DNA from: Leptospira saintgironsiae
GTDB lineage: Bacteria; Spirochaetota; Leptospiria; Leptospirales; Leptospiraceae
DNA: 64,000 nucleotides
Assembly (NCBI RefSeq): GCF_002811765.1
Contig: NZ_NPDR01000006.1
Span: 186,001-250,000 of the forward strand
Direction of reading: 5' to 3'
The first letter of the stretch is position 1. Each line of letters starts with the position of its first letter. The notes below the pieces were generated by a model, which was not told the DNA's origin, made no database searches, and worked only from the letters and a program-made list of their open reading frames with translations. Both the position numbers and the translations under genes were made by a program. Shown in pieces: positions 1-9,777 of this stretch.

Positions 1-618
1 AAATTTCCAAATAAACCCGTTCTGAAAATTTTGCATCCTATCTATCAACAATTTCCTCCTGCTAAAAAAACATTAGGCAAACGAGGGAAATTGGAATTAC
101 TCTTTTTTGGATTTATTCGTCCGTATAAAGGTCTGGATCTATTATTAAGTTCTTTGGCTAAACTGAATGATCCGGATATTTATCTTACTGTAGTGGGAGA
201 GCCTTGGGAAAACCCGGATAAGATCATACAAGAAGCAGAAAAATTGAATCTTAAAAATGTAGAATTTCATCTTACTTATACAAGTGATCAAGAAGCTGCT
301 GAATATTTTGATAGAGCAGATATTATTGTTTTACCTTATCGCACCGCATCCGGTAGTGGAGTGGCTACTATCGCATACAATTATGAGCGTCCAATATTAG
401 CAACTAGGGTAGGCGGGTTTATAGATGTTGTTAAAGAAAATGAAACCGGTTTTTTAATACAGCCTAATTCTCTTTCAGATCTATCTCAGAAAATTTCGGA
501 ATTAGATCGTAATAAGTTATCATCTATGAGAGCTGGTATCCGGAAGTTTAAAGAAAAATTAACTTGGGACTATCTTGCACAAAGTTTGATCAAATTTATA
601 AAAGAAAAGAATGAATAA
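1..618 (+). CDS. Glycosyltransferase family 4 protein, C-terminal part (5' truncated by window edge)
   Basis: The frame is open from base 1 (AAA TTT CCA...), so the N-terminal half lies outside the window. The 205 visible residues form the C-terminal Rossmann half of a GT-B glycosyltransferase: a first beta strand with GFIRPYKGLDLLL, then LPYRTASGSGVATIAYNYER, where GT4 enzymes contact the nucleotide sugar, and the closing GGFIDVVKENETGFLI. It probably transfers a sugar from a nucleotide donor during surface-polysaccharide assembly at the cytoplasmic membrane face. The next two genes follow in the same direction and also suit polysaccharide export or modification. Donor and acceptor cannot be read from the sequence. 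The family call is firm; the pathway is inferred from neighbours. Confidence 0.85.
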   Translation, partial: KFPNKPVLKILHPIYQQFPPAKKTLGKRGKLELLFFGFIRPYKGLDLLLSSLAKLNDPDIYLTVVGEPWENPDKIIQEAEKLNLKNVEFHLTYTSDQEAAEYFDRADIIVLPYRTASGSGVATIAYNYERPILATRVGGFIDVVKENETGFLIQPNSLSDLSQKISELDRNKLSSMRAGIRKFKEKLTWDYLAQSLIKFIKEKNE

Positions 619-641
619 AAGAGGATTTGAATCATTCTACC

Positions 642-1622
642 ATGAGTAAATTAAAATCTTTAATAAATAAAATTCCATATAAGATGTGGAGTCGTCTATT
701 TCTGATTTTTGTAATTATCTTTTTCTGTATCTATCTATTCAAAATCGATTTTTCTAAACTAGAAGGTATTCGTTTCGATTGGGTAATGGTGGGTATAGCT
801 ACTTTTTTTGGATTAATATTTCGTTTCTGGGGAGTATTTATCTGGCGTTCTATATTGACCGATTTAGGTAGCCAGACTCTGCCTCGATTTCCTGAGATGA
901 GTTTCATTTATGCTAAGGCTTGGATGGGTAGATATATACCTGGTACTGTAACTTGGATAGCAGGTAAAATTTATATGGCGAACAGCCATGGTATTTCAAA
1001 GAGTCGTTTAGCAGTTTCTTCTTTATTGGAAGGGGGAATGCAAGTTGCGGCTATCGCAACAGTTTCGGCTTTATTGATCGCTTTTGATTTTCGTCTTTCT
1101 CTTCTAAATTTAGAAATTAGATTAATGCTTCTAGGTTTAGGTCTTTTATGCCTTTTGGTATTAACTCCGCCTATCTTTAATCGTTTAATGAAAATCGCTT
1201 TTAGATTACTTCGAAAAACTGAAGCAAGTGAAGAGCTTAGTGTTACCCCAAAAGCAGTTTTTAGATCTTTTCTTTTATATGCTTTCGGGACTTTTATTTC
1301 CGGAACTTCCGTATTTTTTTTGACTCAGGCTCTTTATTCTACCGTTCAATTTGATCTTTATTTTTATCTAGTCGGCGCTTTTAGTATGGCAGGTGCGATC
1401 GGTATGGCTGTTCCGTTTCTTCCAAGTGGGATTGGTATTCGAGAAGGTGCTTTAGTTCTATTTTTGTCTCCGATCTTTTCTGGAGAAGGTGCGGTATTGA
1501 TCGCGATAGTCACTAGATTATGGGCTGCAGTTGCAGATCTATTATTCTTATTTTTTTCATGGCTGATCGTTAAGTTGCCATTTAAATTATCCTCTTTGAA
1601 CGACAATGGAGATAACGGATGA
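642..1622 (+). CDS. Flippase-like integral membrane protein (LPG synthase TM / UPF0104 type)
   Basis: About 326 residues, almost entirely hydrophobic, with roughly eight predicted membrane segments and the family-type region GAIGMAVPFLPSGIGIREGA near residue 260. Such proteins (AglD2/LPG_synthase_TM) are found in cell-envelope lipid and polysaccharide gene clusters; most lack a defined activity. The start is uncertain. An in-frame TTG at 627 lies 1 base after AGAGGA, too close, and the ATG at 642 lies 16 bases after it. I prefer the ATG because the protein then begins MSKLKSL. The 3' end overlaps the next gene in an ATGA junction, so the two are probably translationally coupled. Confidence 0.8.
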   Translation: MSKLKSLINKIPYKMWSRLFLIFVIIFFCIYLFKIDFSKLEGIRFDWVMVGIATFFGLIFRFWGVFIWRSILTDLGSQTLPRFPEMSFIYAKAWMGRYIPGTVTWIAGKIYMANSHGISKSRLAVSSLLEGGMQVAAIATVSALLIAFDFRLSLLNLEIRLMLLGLGLLCLLVLTPPIFNRLMKIAFRLLRKTEASEELSVTPKAVFRSFLLYAFGTFISGTSVFFLTQALYSTVQFDLYFYLVGAFSMAGAIGMAVPFLPSGIGIREGALVLFLSPIFSGEGAVLIAIVTRLWAAVADLLFLFFSWLIVKLPFKLSSLNDNGDNG

Positions 1623-2773
1623 AAAAAGTATTATTTTCCGCTTTCATTGGTGCCGGCAATATAGGTGACGAGGCGATTGCAGAAGTCCTAGTTGATAAAT
1701 TTAAAAAAGAATCATCTATCCAAATCTCAATCTTAAGTAAGAACATTCAAAGAACTGAAAAAATCCTATCAGATCCTAAAATTAAAATATTAAAACAAAG
1801 TATTTTAAGCTTTTTTAATGAAGTAAGACGATGTGATATTTTCGTCTTGTCTGGTGGCGGCTTATTACAAGACGGATCTAGTGCTTTAAATATACCCTTC
1901 TACTTTTTGCAAGTCTTCCTAGCTCGAGCAGTTTTTAAGAAGAAGGTTATATTATTATGCATTGGAGTTGGCCCTATTAAGACATTTTTGGGGAGCTTTT
2001 TTCTGAGATCAATGGCTCCTCTTACTGAATATTCATTAGTAAGAGATAAAGAGTCCGAGCAATTATTGATTGAACATAAATTTAATCCGAAATCTATAGA
2101 CGTTGCTTACGATATAGTCTTTAATTTCCAAAACTCTCCCGATAAAAATTGGAAAACATATAAACAACCTTATGTTTTATTTTGTCCGAGGGATTGGTTT
2201 TTCAGTAAGTCATTTTTACCCGTTAAACTATCTTTAAAGTTTTCTAGAGCTTATCAAGGGAGTTCTTTGATAAAATACAGAGAGAATTTATTAAAATTAG
2301 TCTCGAATGTATTAGAGTTAGATAAAAAAACTACAATTATCGGAATTCCATTTTTTCTTTCCCAAGATATTGACTTATTATTTTGGATCAAGGATAGATT
2401 GAATAAAGATCAAGTTGAAAGATTTTTAATAATCGATCGAGAGATAAGTGCAGGGGAATATATATCTATTGCGAAAAAATCAAAATGTATCATAGGGATC
2501 CGCCTTCATTCTTTGATCTTAGGCGCACTTACGCTAAAACCAATGGTCCCTATCGTATATTCAGACAAAGTTTCTAATTTTATCAAATATATGAAATTGG
2601 GATCTTCATCTACTTATTTAGAAAATCCTAATTTTGATGTGGATCATGTGATAAAGTGTTATAAAAGAGCGATAGCTCCTGCACAGGATATTAAATATTC
2701 TTCATTCCTAAAACAGATACAAAAAACGAATGAAAAGTCTTTGGATACAGCTATAAAAAAGCACTTTTTATAA
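1619..2773 (+). CDS. csaB: Polysaccharide pyruvyl transferase family protein (CsaB type)
   Basis: 384 residues. Family signatures are the N-terminal GAGNIGDEAIAE, the LSGGGLLQDGSS loop near residue 80, and GIRLHSLILGAL near residue 295, which is the conserved arginine-histidine segment of CsaB-like enzymes. These enzymes move pyruvyl from phosphoenolpyruvate onto a sugar of a cell-wall polysaccharide as a ketal, creating an anionic site that S-layer-homology proteins can bind. The start overlaps the preceding stop by four bases (ATGA). It converges with purK seven bases downstream. The family call is good; the actual acceptor polysaccharide is unknown. Confidence 0.8.
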   Translation: MKKVLFSAFIGAGNIGDEAIAEVLVDKFKKESSIQISILSKNIQRTEKILSDPKIKILKQSILSFFNEVRRCDIFVLSGGGLLQDGSSALNIPFYFLQVFLARAVFKKKVILLCIGVGPIKTFLGSFFLRSMAPLTEYSLVRDKESEQLLIEHKFNPKSIDVAYDIVFNFQNSPDKNWKTYKQPYVLFCPRDWFFSKSFLPVKLSLKFSRAYQGSSLIKYRENLLKLVSNVLELDKKTTIIGIPFFLSQDIDLLFWIKDRLNKDQVERFLIIDREISAGEYISIAKKSKCIIGIRLHSLILGALTLKPMVPIVYSDKVSNFIKYMKLGSSSTYLENPNFDVDHVIKCYKRAIAPAQDIKYSSFLKQIQKTNEKSLDTAIKKHFL

Positions 2774-2780
2774 TTATCTA

Positions 2781-3899
2781 TTAAAACGCTTTTTCCGCTC
2801 CATCTCCCACAAAATTCCAATGCCCCATTTTACGATCCTGTCTTGGATCAGATTTTCCGTAAAGATGCAAAGTATATCTTTCATCAGAAAGATACTTCGC
2901 CCAAAGAGCGGATTCAGGAAGATAATCTTGTCCTAAGATATTTTTCATGGAAGAAGGTTGGGAAGAAAGTTCCGAAGGAAGGGGAAGCCCAGTAAGACAT
3001 CTCAATTGGAGTTGGAACTGAGAAATATTCGCCCCGTCTTGTGAGAAATGACCTGAGTTATGAGGTCTTGGAGCAAATTCGTTTAAAACGATCTTATCAC
3101 CTTTAATAAAAAATTCCAAACCGAATACGCCTACGTAATCTATTCCTTCTGCGAGGATTTTAGCAGATTCTATCATTTGTTTTTTGATAGGGTCTGAAAA
3201 ATTTCCTGGATGGATGGTTGTATCCAAAATATGATTTTTATGAATATTTTCAGAAGGAGAAAAACAAAGTATATTTCCTTTTTGATCCCTTGCTAGGATT
3301 ACTGAACCTTCTTTGTCGAATTCATACCATTCTTCTAAGATCAGATCGAGCGGTTCTTGTCCAAGCGATCCAACCCATGCTCTAAATTCTTCCTTACTTT
3401 TGAATTTCGTCTGACCCTTCCCATCATAACCAAAGGAAGAAGTTTTTAATACTGCGGGGAACTTGGAAGTCTCTGCAGCTTTTGTAGCTTCTGCCTTATC
3501 TGTGATCGGATAGAAAGGCACAGTAGGAAGTCCTAATTTAGAAAATAATGTTTTTTCTCTGATCCTATGTTGTGCGATCCGGATACATTCCGGACTTGGA
3601 AAGACCGGAAGAGAATTTTTTTGAGAATATTCGGAGATAAGGTTTAGTTCTGCTCCTGGTATATTCTCAAATTCGAATGTAAGTGCATCTATAGACTTTA
3701 AGAATGTTTGAAGTGAATTTTCATCTTCGTAAGGAGCAACTGTTTCTACGGCTCCTACTAAGGAAGCAGGACTATTTCTTTCAGGAGAATAAACGGATAC
3801 TTGATAACCCATTCGGATCGCTTCTTGGGCGAACATTCTTCCTAGTTGCCCAGATCCCATAACTCCAAGTCTTGCAGGAGGAACTAGAATTTTTGTCAT
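2781..3899 (-). CDS. purK: N5-carboxyaminoimidazole ribonucleotide synthase PurK
   Basis: 372 residues, the usual PurK length. It catalyses ATP- and bicarbonate-dependent conversion of AIR to N5-CAIR in purine synthesis. The N-terminal PreATP-grasp begins [13 protein letters not shown], and the ATP-grasp core shows [12 protein letters not shown] and, at the metal site, [14 protein letters not shown]. The ATG overlaps the TGA of purE by four bases, so the two are co-translated and their products act in sequence. The gene is cytosolic core metabolism with nothing unusual in the sequence. Confidence 0.97.
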   Translation of the reverse strand: MTKILVPPARLGVMGSGQLGRMFAQEAIRMGYQVSVYSPERNSPASLVGAVETVAPYEDENSLQTFLKSIDALTFEFENIPGAELNLISEYSQKNSLPVFPSPECIRIAQHRIREKTLFSKLGLPTVPFYPITDKAEATKAAETSKFPAVLKTSSFGYDGKGQTKFKSKEEFRAWVGSLGQEPLDLILEEWYEFDKEGSVILARDQKGNILCFSPSENIHKNHILDTTIHPGNFSDPIKKQMIESAKILAEGIDYVGVFGLEFFIKGDKIVLNEFAPRPHNSGHFSQDGANISQFQLQLRCLTGLPLPSELSSQPSSMKNILGQDYLPESALWAKYLSDERYTLHLYGKSDPRQDRKMGHWNFVGDGAEKAF

Positions 3900-4384
3900 A
3901 TTAGGTCTTTGTTTTTGGACAATGCTTCTTCTCTAATATCGTTTCTGTATTGTTCCAATTTTTTAGATAATGTTTCGTCTTGAAGGGACAATATTCTTGC
4001 GGCAAGCAGTCCTGCGTTCTTTGCTCCCGCAGTTCCGATCGCAAGTGTTCCTACAGGAACTCCACCTGGCATCTGCACTATGGACAATAAGCTGTCCATT
4101 CCGGATAGCGCCTTACTTTGTACAGGCACACCGAGCACTGGTAAGGTAGTAAGAGAAGCCACCATTCCTGGAAGATGAGCCGCTCCACCGGCACCCGCGA
4201 TTATAATCTCAAAACCTTTGGATCTTGCAGATTTAGAAAATTCAAATAATAGTTCTGGAGAACGATGTGCGGATACGATTTCGGTATGACATTCGATTCC
4301 GAATTGTTTTAGGATGGAGACCGCTTCTTTCATGGTTTCCCAATCCGAACTGCTTCCCATTATAACAGCGACTTTCGTTTTCAC
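3896..4384 (-). CDS. purE: N5-carboxyaminoimidazole ribonucleotide mutase PurE
   Basis: 162 residues, the class I PurE length. It shifts the carboxyl group of N5-CAIR to carbon to give CAIR. The conserved [12 protein letters not shown] loop, SAHRSPE with the catalytic histidine, [10 protein letters not shown], and the segment [20 protein letters not shown] are all present. It lies 62 bases downstream of murF on the same strand and is overlapped by purK, so murF-purE-purK may be one transcript. Class I with a partner PurK is the expected arrangement. Confidence 0.97.
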   Translation of the reverse strand: MKTKVAVIMGSSSDWETMKEAVSILKQFGIECHTEIVSAHRSPELLFEFSKSARSKGFEIIIAGAGGAAHLPGMVASLTTLPVLGVPVQSKALSGMDSLLSIVQMPGGVPVGTLAIGTAGAKNAGLLAARILSLQDETLSKKLEQYRNDIREEALSKNKDLI

Positions 4385-4446
4385 ACTTGCAAATTCCTTT
4401 AATATCGATCCACCGGCAAGTCCGAAAACACCGATGAACCATTGGT

Positions 4447-5853
4447 TTATGAATTTAATTCTTCTACGGCTCTTTCTAATTTCATTCCTCTGGAAGCTTT
4501 TGCTAATAGATAAGAGCCGGAAGGCACTTCTCTGCGGATTGTATCTACTAAGTTTTTAAGTCCTTCTTCGTCACCAGGAAAGGAGAAGGATAGAAGTCCT
4601 TGATTTGCTTTTTTTCGAAAACTCTTTAGCGCATGAGAGGATTCTGTTCCGAATAGAAAGAGTCCTTTGCAATTCTTTAAACCAGCCGCAAAACTTCCGA
4701 TCTCAGTATGGAATTTGCGGGAATAATTTCCGACTTCTTTCATGTCTCCTAGTACTGCGTAAAATCCTTCTTCTCCTGCAATTTGAGAACATGCTTCCAG
4801 AGAAGATAACATGGATTCTCTATTTGCGTTATAGGTATCGTTTAGGATTTTATAATTTCCCACTTGGAAATCTAATCGTTTGTCACCGGATCTAAAATTT
4901 TTGATCCCGTTTTGTATCCATTCAGTAGGAGTTCCAATATCTTCCAAAACGGAAACACATAATGCCAGGTTTTCTAACAACTTGATCCCAGGTAGACTCC
5001 AATCCAAAGTAGAATTTAAAAAGGAAATTTTAAATCCTTCTCGGTTTGTTTCTAAAATTTCTATTCTTCTTTTAAGTGGGACAGACTTAAATTTGATACC
5101 GTAACGTATACATTTTCGTTTTAGGAAATTCTTATATTCTCCAGTTTCAGGATAGAATAATGATCCACCTTTATACATTCCTTCCAGAACTTCTGCCTTA
5201 GCTTTTGCGATCCCTTTTCTGGAACCTAATAATTCTATATGCGCAGTTCCAATAGTGGTGATGAGTGAATAATCTGGCCTTGCCATTTTGGTTAGCCGGG
5301 AGATTTCTCCTGAATGATTCATCCCCATCTCGCATACAACATATCTTGTCTTTGAGTTGATCTTGAATAATGTGAATGGAACTCCGATCTCGTTATTATA
5401 GTTTTTTTCCGTGACCAATAAACCTTCTTCTAACGGAGAAAGACAGGAGGACAAGATCTCTTTGGTAGTTGTTTTTCCACTTGAACCGGTGACCGCGATT
5501 AAAATTGGATTAAATCTGGATCTATGAAATGTAGCAAGTTTCCCGAGTGCGAGTAATGTGTCTTTCACTTGGATTGCTTTTTCTCTTTGTTCTGAACTGA
5601 GGCCTTCCAAGATTGGATGACCCTTCTCGCATAAAAAATGAGAGGCACCTTTTTCTAATGCATCTAATATAAATTCGTGTCCGTCCCTATTTCCTCTTAA
5701 CGGTACGAATAAGGTTCCAGGTTCCACCATTCCGGATGCTGTGCTTATGCTTGTGATCTCTGATTCTTTTTGAAAGGAGAAGTCGGATGGACTTTCTAGT
5801 ACCCTTCTTACAGTTTCCGGATCGTATTGGAATGGTGCTTTCATCAGACCCAA
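4447..5853 (-). CDS. murF: UDP-N-acetylmuramoyl-tripeptide--D-alanyl-D-alanine ligase MurF
   Basis: 468 residues. It adds the D-Ala-D-Ala dipeptide to the UDP-MurNAc tripeptide in the last cytoplasmic step of peptidoglycan precursor synthesis. Mur-ligase signatures are present in order: the ATP loop [12 protein letters not shown] near residue 120, [14 protein letters not shown] near 175, and [13 protein letters not shown] near 335. The start is a TTG at 5853 preceded five bases upstream by AGGA; an ATG three codons in (5844) is the alternative but sits 14 bases from that Shine-Dalgarno. It is the first gene of the minus-strand set with purE and purK. Confidence 0.95.
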   Translation of the reverse strand: MGLMKAPFQYDPETVRRVLESPSDFSFQKESEITSISTASGMVEPGTLFVPLRGNRDGHEFILDALEKGASHFLCEKGHPILEGLSSEQREKAIQVKDTLLALGKLATFHRSRFNPILIAVTGSSGKTTTKEILSSCLSPLEEGLLVTEKNYNNEIGVPFTLFKINSKTRYVVCEMGMNHSGEISRLTKMARPDYSLITTIGTAHIELLGSRKGIAKAKAEVLEGMYKGGSLFYPETGEYKNFLKRKCIRYGIKFKSVPLKRRIEILETNREGFKISFLNSTLDWSLPGIKLLENLALCVSVLEDIGTPTEWIQNGIKNFRSGDKRLDFQVGNYKILNDTYNANRESMLSSLEACSQIAGEEGFYAVLGDMKEVGNYSRKFHTEIGSFAAGLKNCKGLFLFGTESSHALKSFRKKANQGLLSFSFPGDEEGLKNLVDTIRREVPSGSYLLAKASRGMKLERAVEELNS

Positions 5854-5935
5854 TATCTTCCTACCTAAAATACTCGCAGTCTATTTTTAAAAATTCCTCT
5901 TGCAAGCTTCCGGTTCTGGTTTTCAAGTATGCGGG

Positions 5936-6985
5936 ATGCGAAAAACCAAGGTTGTTTTAATCGGTTTAGGAAGGATCGCTTCTTCCTTGGAAAAAGATCC
6001 GTATCGGTCTAAGCCCTGCACTCATTCCGGGGTCCTATTCTCCTCTTGGGGTAAAAAGAATTTTGAGTTTGTAGGAGGAGTGGATCCTAATCAGGACAAA
6101 AGGGAAAATTTCAGCAAGCAGTGGAAACTTTCCGACCAGTTGACCTTCTCCGATCCATACCATTTACCTTCTAAATATAAACCTGACCTTGCGATCATTG
6201 CGAGCCCATCTGAAGATCATTATAGAAACGCACTCGAATGGATCGAAAGAGGTGTTAAAAATTTCCTGATCGAAAAACCAGTCTGTGAAACTTTTTTACA
6301 AGCTAAGGATCTAGAAAAAATTTCCCGTAAGAAAGGAATACGCATTTGGATCAATCATGAGAGAAGATACCATCCCAAATATGTATGGGCAAAGCAGGTT
6401 CTGGACTCTCAAAAGTATGGACCGATCCGTACGATTCGAGCATCTGTTTTGACTTCTGCCTTGGCTCCTGGTAGGGCATTCCAAGGAAGGACAGGGCCTT
6501 TATTCCATGACGGAACTCATGCTGTGGATTTGATCTATTGGTTTTTGGGTAAGCCTGATCGGATCCGATCTTCTTTGACTAGAAGAAAGGGGATACCGAT
6601 TGAGGATAGAGCGCTCGCATTCTTGGAATATAAGTCTGGGCCTGCGGTGTTTTTGGAAGCTGGGGGTGCTCGAAAGTATTTCCAATTCGAGATAGATATT
6701 ATGACTGAAGAGGCCCGCATTCTTCTCTCCAATGATGGTATGAGACTTTTCGTTTCCAAACCTTCTAAGAAATACAAAGGATTTAATAGTTTGACGGAAG
6801 TCTCATTTCCCGAAAAATCATTCCTCGGATCGAACCCGTTTATGAATCTTTATGCAGAGATACGCAATGTACTTACGGGGAAGTCGGAAAAAATGACCGG
6901 TGACATCGGAGAAAATCTAGGTATCATGGAACTTTTACATAAAATCAAATCCGGCGCCGAAATTAGAACTGTTTCGTCCATCTAA
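5936..6985 (+). CDS. Gfo/Idh/MocA family oxidoreductase
   Basis: About 349 residues from the ATG at 5936; an in-frame TTG at 5900 would add 12 residues that match nothing in the family. The N-terminal Rossmann fold begins KVVLIGLGRIASSL. The conserved EKPVCET motif near residue 110 supplies the catalytic lysine, and the C-terminal half has the alpha/beta substrate domain, including GTHAVDLIYWFLG. Members oxidise or reduce sugars and related compounds with NAD(P). The natural substrate is not evident. It stands divergent from murF and four bases upstream of the ABC1 kinase gene, so it may head the following operon. Confidence 0.85.
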   Translation: MRKTKVVLIGLGRIASSLEKDPYRSKPCTHSGVLFSSWGKKNFEFVGGVDPNQDKRENFSKQWKLSDQLTFSDPYHLPSKYKPDLAIIASPSEDHYRNALEWIERGVKNFLIEKPVCETFLQAKDLEKISRKKGIRIWINHERRYHPKYVWAKQVLDSQKYGPIRTIRASVLTSALAPGRAFQGRTGPLFHDGTHAVDLIYWFLGKPDRIRSSLTRRKGIPIEDRALAFLEYKSGPAVFLEAGGARKYFQFEIDIMTEEARILLSNDGMRLFVSKPSKKYKGFNSLTEVSFPEKSFLGSNPFMNLYAEIRNVLTGKSEKMTGDIGENLGIMELLHKIKSGAEIRTVSSI

Positions 6986-6989
6986 ACGT

Positions 6990-8693
6990 ATGCCTGCAAG
7001 TTCCCAATCTACATATTTAAATCAATTACCTGCTTATTCCGCAAGAGGGAGATACTATAGAGGTAGCTTCTTTCTTTGGAAAAAAATATTCGGTCTATTC
7101 TGGTATTATAAATTTGTAAGATTATTTCTATCTTCCAAATCAAGAGAAGAAAGAGAATTAGAATTTTATAAATCATTGGGCATAGAATGCAGAGACTTCT
7201 TTTTAAAAATGGGAGGAGTGTATGTAAAACTTGGTCAGTATTTCGCATCACTCTCTCATCTATTCCCTGAAAGTTTCACAGAACCATTGCAGGACTTACA
7301 AGATAGAGTTCCTCCTCATCCCTTTTCTGAAATTAAAGAAAGATTCAAAAAAGAATTCGGGAAAGAGATCGCAGAAGTATTCCCTGATATTTCGGAAGCA
7401 CCTTTAGCATCTGCATCCATCGCTCAAGTGCATTCTGCCACTTTTAAGGGAGAGAAAGTAGCGGTTAAAATTTTATATCCGGGCATCGAAGATATTATCC
7501 AAAAAGATTTAAAGGCAGTTCGCAAATTCCTGAAAAGGATCAATCGATTCCTGGTTACATTCGATTTCAAAATAGTTCATAGGGAAATTGCAAAATTAGT
7601 AGGAAGAGAAACTGATCTTCGTTTAGAAGCCGAGTCCATGGATCGTATGGCCAGATATTTTGCAGAAGAGCCTGATTATGTTTTTCCTAAGCTGATCCCT
7701 GAGTGGAGCGGCAAAAGTGTTTTAACTGCTCAATTTATAGAAGGAAAGCGGATCACTCAAGCCGGCACATTAAAGAAAGGCCAAGCAAAGTCTAGGCCAG
7801 TAGATCTTTTGATCAGAGCATATATCCTTATGATATTTGAATATAGGTTTTATCATGCAGATCCTCATCCAGGAAATATGATCTATACTCCTGATGAAAA
7901 ACTTTGTTTTATAGATTTCGGTGCAGTAGGGGAGATTCCTCCTAGCCAAGCTATCGCTCTGAGAAAGATCATTCTTTGCGCAATGACAAAGGACTATCCT
8001 GCACTTGTTGAGGCCCTCGATGAGTTAGGGCTTGTTTCTAAAAAAGCAGATAGAGAGAAGTTAGAAGAAGTAGTCCGTTATTCCATGGAAAAACTTTCTA
8101 AGTTCTTGTCTGATACGGATTCATTTAAGAATATTAAGTTTGAACAGATCCATACACCAGAAGATCTGAAATTTTTAAAAGAGATCAATTCAAGTCTTCG
8201 TGGACTTCTTAGAATGATCCAATTGCCGACAGCTCTTGTCCCATTGGAGAGAGTTCTTGGTCTTCTTGTTGGGATTACTGCAAATCTGGATCCATATCGT
8301 ACTGTTTTGGATTATGGCGAAAAACCATTTAAGGGTCTGGTCTTCCAAGGAGAGAACCAATGGCAGAAGGTTCTGGTTCAGGAAGGTGGTATCTGGGGAC
8401 AGGCTGTTTCTCTTCCTGGAGAATTATTACAGGCTGTTAAAAATTTAAACAGAGGCAAACAAGCCTATAAACTTCCGGACCTGGAACAACATACTAAGAA
8501 GATGTATTCTTTAGGTCATCAGATCATCAGTACAGCATTTATACTTTTTGGTGTCCATTATGGAACCGATAGATTGGATAAAGGGATCGAAACTCAAGCA
8601 ATGGTGGCTTACGGGGTATCCGTTTTCTTCGGAATCCTCCTTGCTCTATCCGTTATCAAAAATAAATTCAGCTCTAAAAGGAATCGTCAGTGA
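6990..8693 (+). CDS. ABC1/AarF/UbiB family atypical kinase
   Basis: 567 residues. The family hallmarks are [12 protein letters not shown] (KxGQ motif) near residue 78, [15 protein letters not shown] (alanine-rich loop) followed by the VAVKILYPG lysine near 155, the catalytic [11 protein letters not shown] near 290 and the metal-binding [10 protein letters not shown] near 312. Two hydrophobic helices at the C-terminus probably anchor it in the membrane. UbiB-type proteins support isoprenoid-quinone synthesis or lipid handling, with weak ATPase rather than classical kinase activity. Here the quinone would serve the respiratory chain, but no quinone gene is adjacent. The 3' end overlaps lspA by four bases. 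Confidence 0.88.
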   Translation: MPASSQSTYLNQLPAYSARGRYYRGSFFLWKKIFGLFWYYKFVRLFLSSKSREERELEFYKSLGIECRDFFLKMGGVYVKLGQYFASLSHLFPESFTEPLQDLQDRVPPHPFSEIKERFKKEFGKEIAEVFPDISEAPLASASIAQVHSATFKGEKVAVKILYPGIEDIIQKDLKAVRKFLKRINRFLVTFDFKIVHREIAKLVGRETDLRLEAESMDRMARYFAEEPDYVFPKLIPEWSGKSVLTAQFIEGKRITQAGTLKKGQAKSRPVDLLIRAYILMIFEYRFYHADPHPGNMIYTPDEKLCFIDFGAVGEIPPSQAIALRKIILCAMTKDYPALVEALDELGLVSKKADREKLEEVVRYSMEKLSKFLSDTDSFKNIKFEQIHTPEDLKFLKEINSSLRGLLRMIQLPTALVPLERVLGLLVGITANLDPYRTVLDYGEKPFKGLVFQGENQWQKVLVQEGGIWGQAVSLPGELLQAVKNLNRGKQAYKLPDLEQHTKKMYSLGHQIISTAFILFGVHYGTDRLDKGIETQAMVAYGVSVFFGILLALSVIKNKFSSKRNRQ

Positions 8694-9247
8694 AATATTT
8701 CGAAAAGAAATTCTTAGAGGTATATCCCCCTATCTTCATCATTAGCGTGATTGCTGGAACAGTTATAGATCTAGTTACCAAATATATCGCGATACTATAC
8801 CTAAGACCTCATAACCCTATCGAATTGATGGGAGATTTTTTCCGTTTAACCCTGACTTTCAATACCGGTTTTGTGATGGGTCTTTTCCAAGGATTTCCAA
8901 GGACCTCTTTGTCTCTGACTGCAGTTGCGATCTTAGTGTTAATCGCATATCGTTGGAAAAATTCTGACCTAGGGCATCCGGCTGGTTGGGCTCTTGTAAT
9001 GTCAGGAGCATTCGGAAATTTTATAGATAAGTTTTTCGTAAAAATTATCGGGATCGGAGCTGAGTTCGGATTTGTAGAAAATCGTTACGAAGGTAGATTT
9101 ATCGGAGTGGTAGACTTCCTAGACTTTGATTGGCCGAACTGGCTTTTGATTGATAGATGGCCTGCATTCAATTTCGCAGACTCTTGTGTGAGTGTAGGAT
9201 TGGTGATATTGATCCTAACTATGAAAATCGAAGAGGATAAGAAGTAG
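8690..9247 (+). CDS. lspA: Lipoprotein signal peptidase (signal peptidase II)
   Basis: 185 residues with four membrane segments. It cleaves the signal peptide of prolipoproteins in the inner membrane after diacylglyceryl transfer, which fits a genome rich in lipoproteins (more than ten candidates in this window). The two catalytic aspartates lie in [13 protein letters not shown] and [11 protein letters not shown]. The usual NxGxAF motif is here NTGFVMGLF, and a loop of about 20 residues is inserted after FIDKFF. The start is GTG, embedded in a GTGA overlap with the upstream stop. Confidence 0.93.
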   Translation: MKYFEKKFLEVYPPIFIISVIAGTVIDLVTKYIAILYLRPHNPIELMGDFFRLTLTFNTGFVMGLFQGFPRTSLSLTAVAILVLIAYRWKNSDLGHPAGWALVMSGAFGNFIDKFFVKIIGIGAEFGFVENRYEGRFIGVVDFLDFDWPNWLLIDRWPAFNFADSCVSVGLVILILTMKIEEDKK

Positions 9248-9249
9248 TT

Positions 9250-9777
9250 TTGAATTTTCTACAACTCCCCATTTGGAAAAAGATAATAAAGAAGAAGGGA
9301 ACCTCCAACCCGGAGATTATACGTTTTCTTCGAGAAACTTCTGTGTTCGGAAAATTGAAAAGAAGGACCTTGCATGAAATTGCAAGATTAGTTCACGTTA
9401 GACAATATTCCGAAGGAGAGGAAATTTTCAGACAGGGAGAAGCCGGAGCAGGATTTTATATGATCTTTGACGGCAAGGTAGCGATCCGTTCCGTAAGAGA
9501 CGGAGTAGAATTGGACCTGGCTCATTTAGACCAACATTCATTCTTCGGAGAACTTTCTTTATTCTCTGAAGAGAGAAGGACTGCAACTGCGATTGCACAA
9601 GAACCTTCTACATTACTTGGATTTTTCCAACCTGACTTAAAAGAAATTATAGAAACCAAACCTAAGATTGGGATTGAGATACTTTTAAGTCTTACTGGAG
9701 TTGTGGTAGAAAGACTTCAGAAAACCAACCAGTTATTGGAAAAAGCTTATTACAAGGGCAAACAAAAAAATGCCTGA
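9250..9777 (+). CDS. Single-domain cyclic-nucleotide-binding protein
   Basis: 175 residues, essentially one cNMP-binding jelly roll. The phosphate-binding cassette FFGELSLFSEERRTATA is intact, including glutamate and arginine, so cAMP or cGMP could bind. There is no helix-turn-helix, kinase or channel part, so it probably acts by binding a partner or as an effector domain. The start is TTG, two bases after the lspA stop, with a weak AAGAAG upstream; no other plausible start precedes the domain. It overlaps the AI-2E transporter gene by eight bases. Confidence 0.85.
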   Translation: MNFLQLPIWKKIIKKKGTSNPEIIRFLRETSVFGKLKRRTLHEIARLVHVRQYSEGEEIFRQGEAGAGFYMIFDGKVAIRSVRDGVELDLAHLDQHSFFGELSLFSEERRTATAIAQEPSTLLGFFQPDLKEIIETKPKIGIEILLSLTGVVVERLQKTNQLLEKAYYKGKQKNA

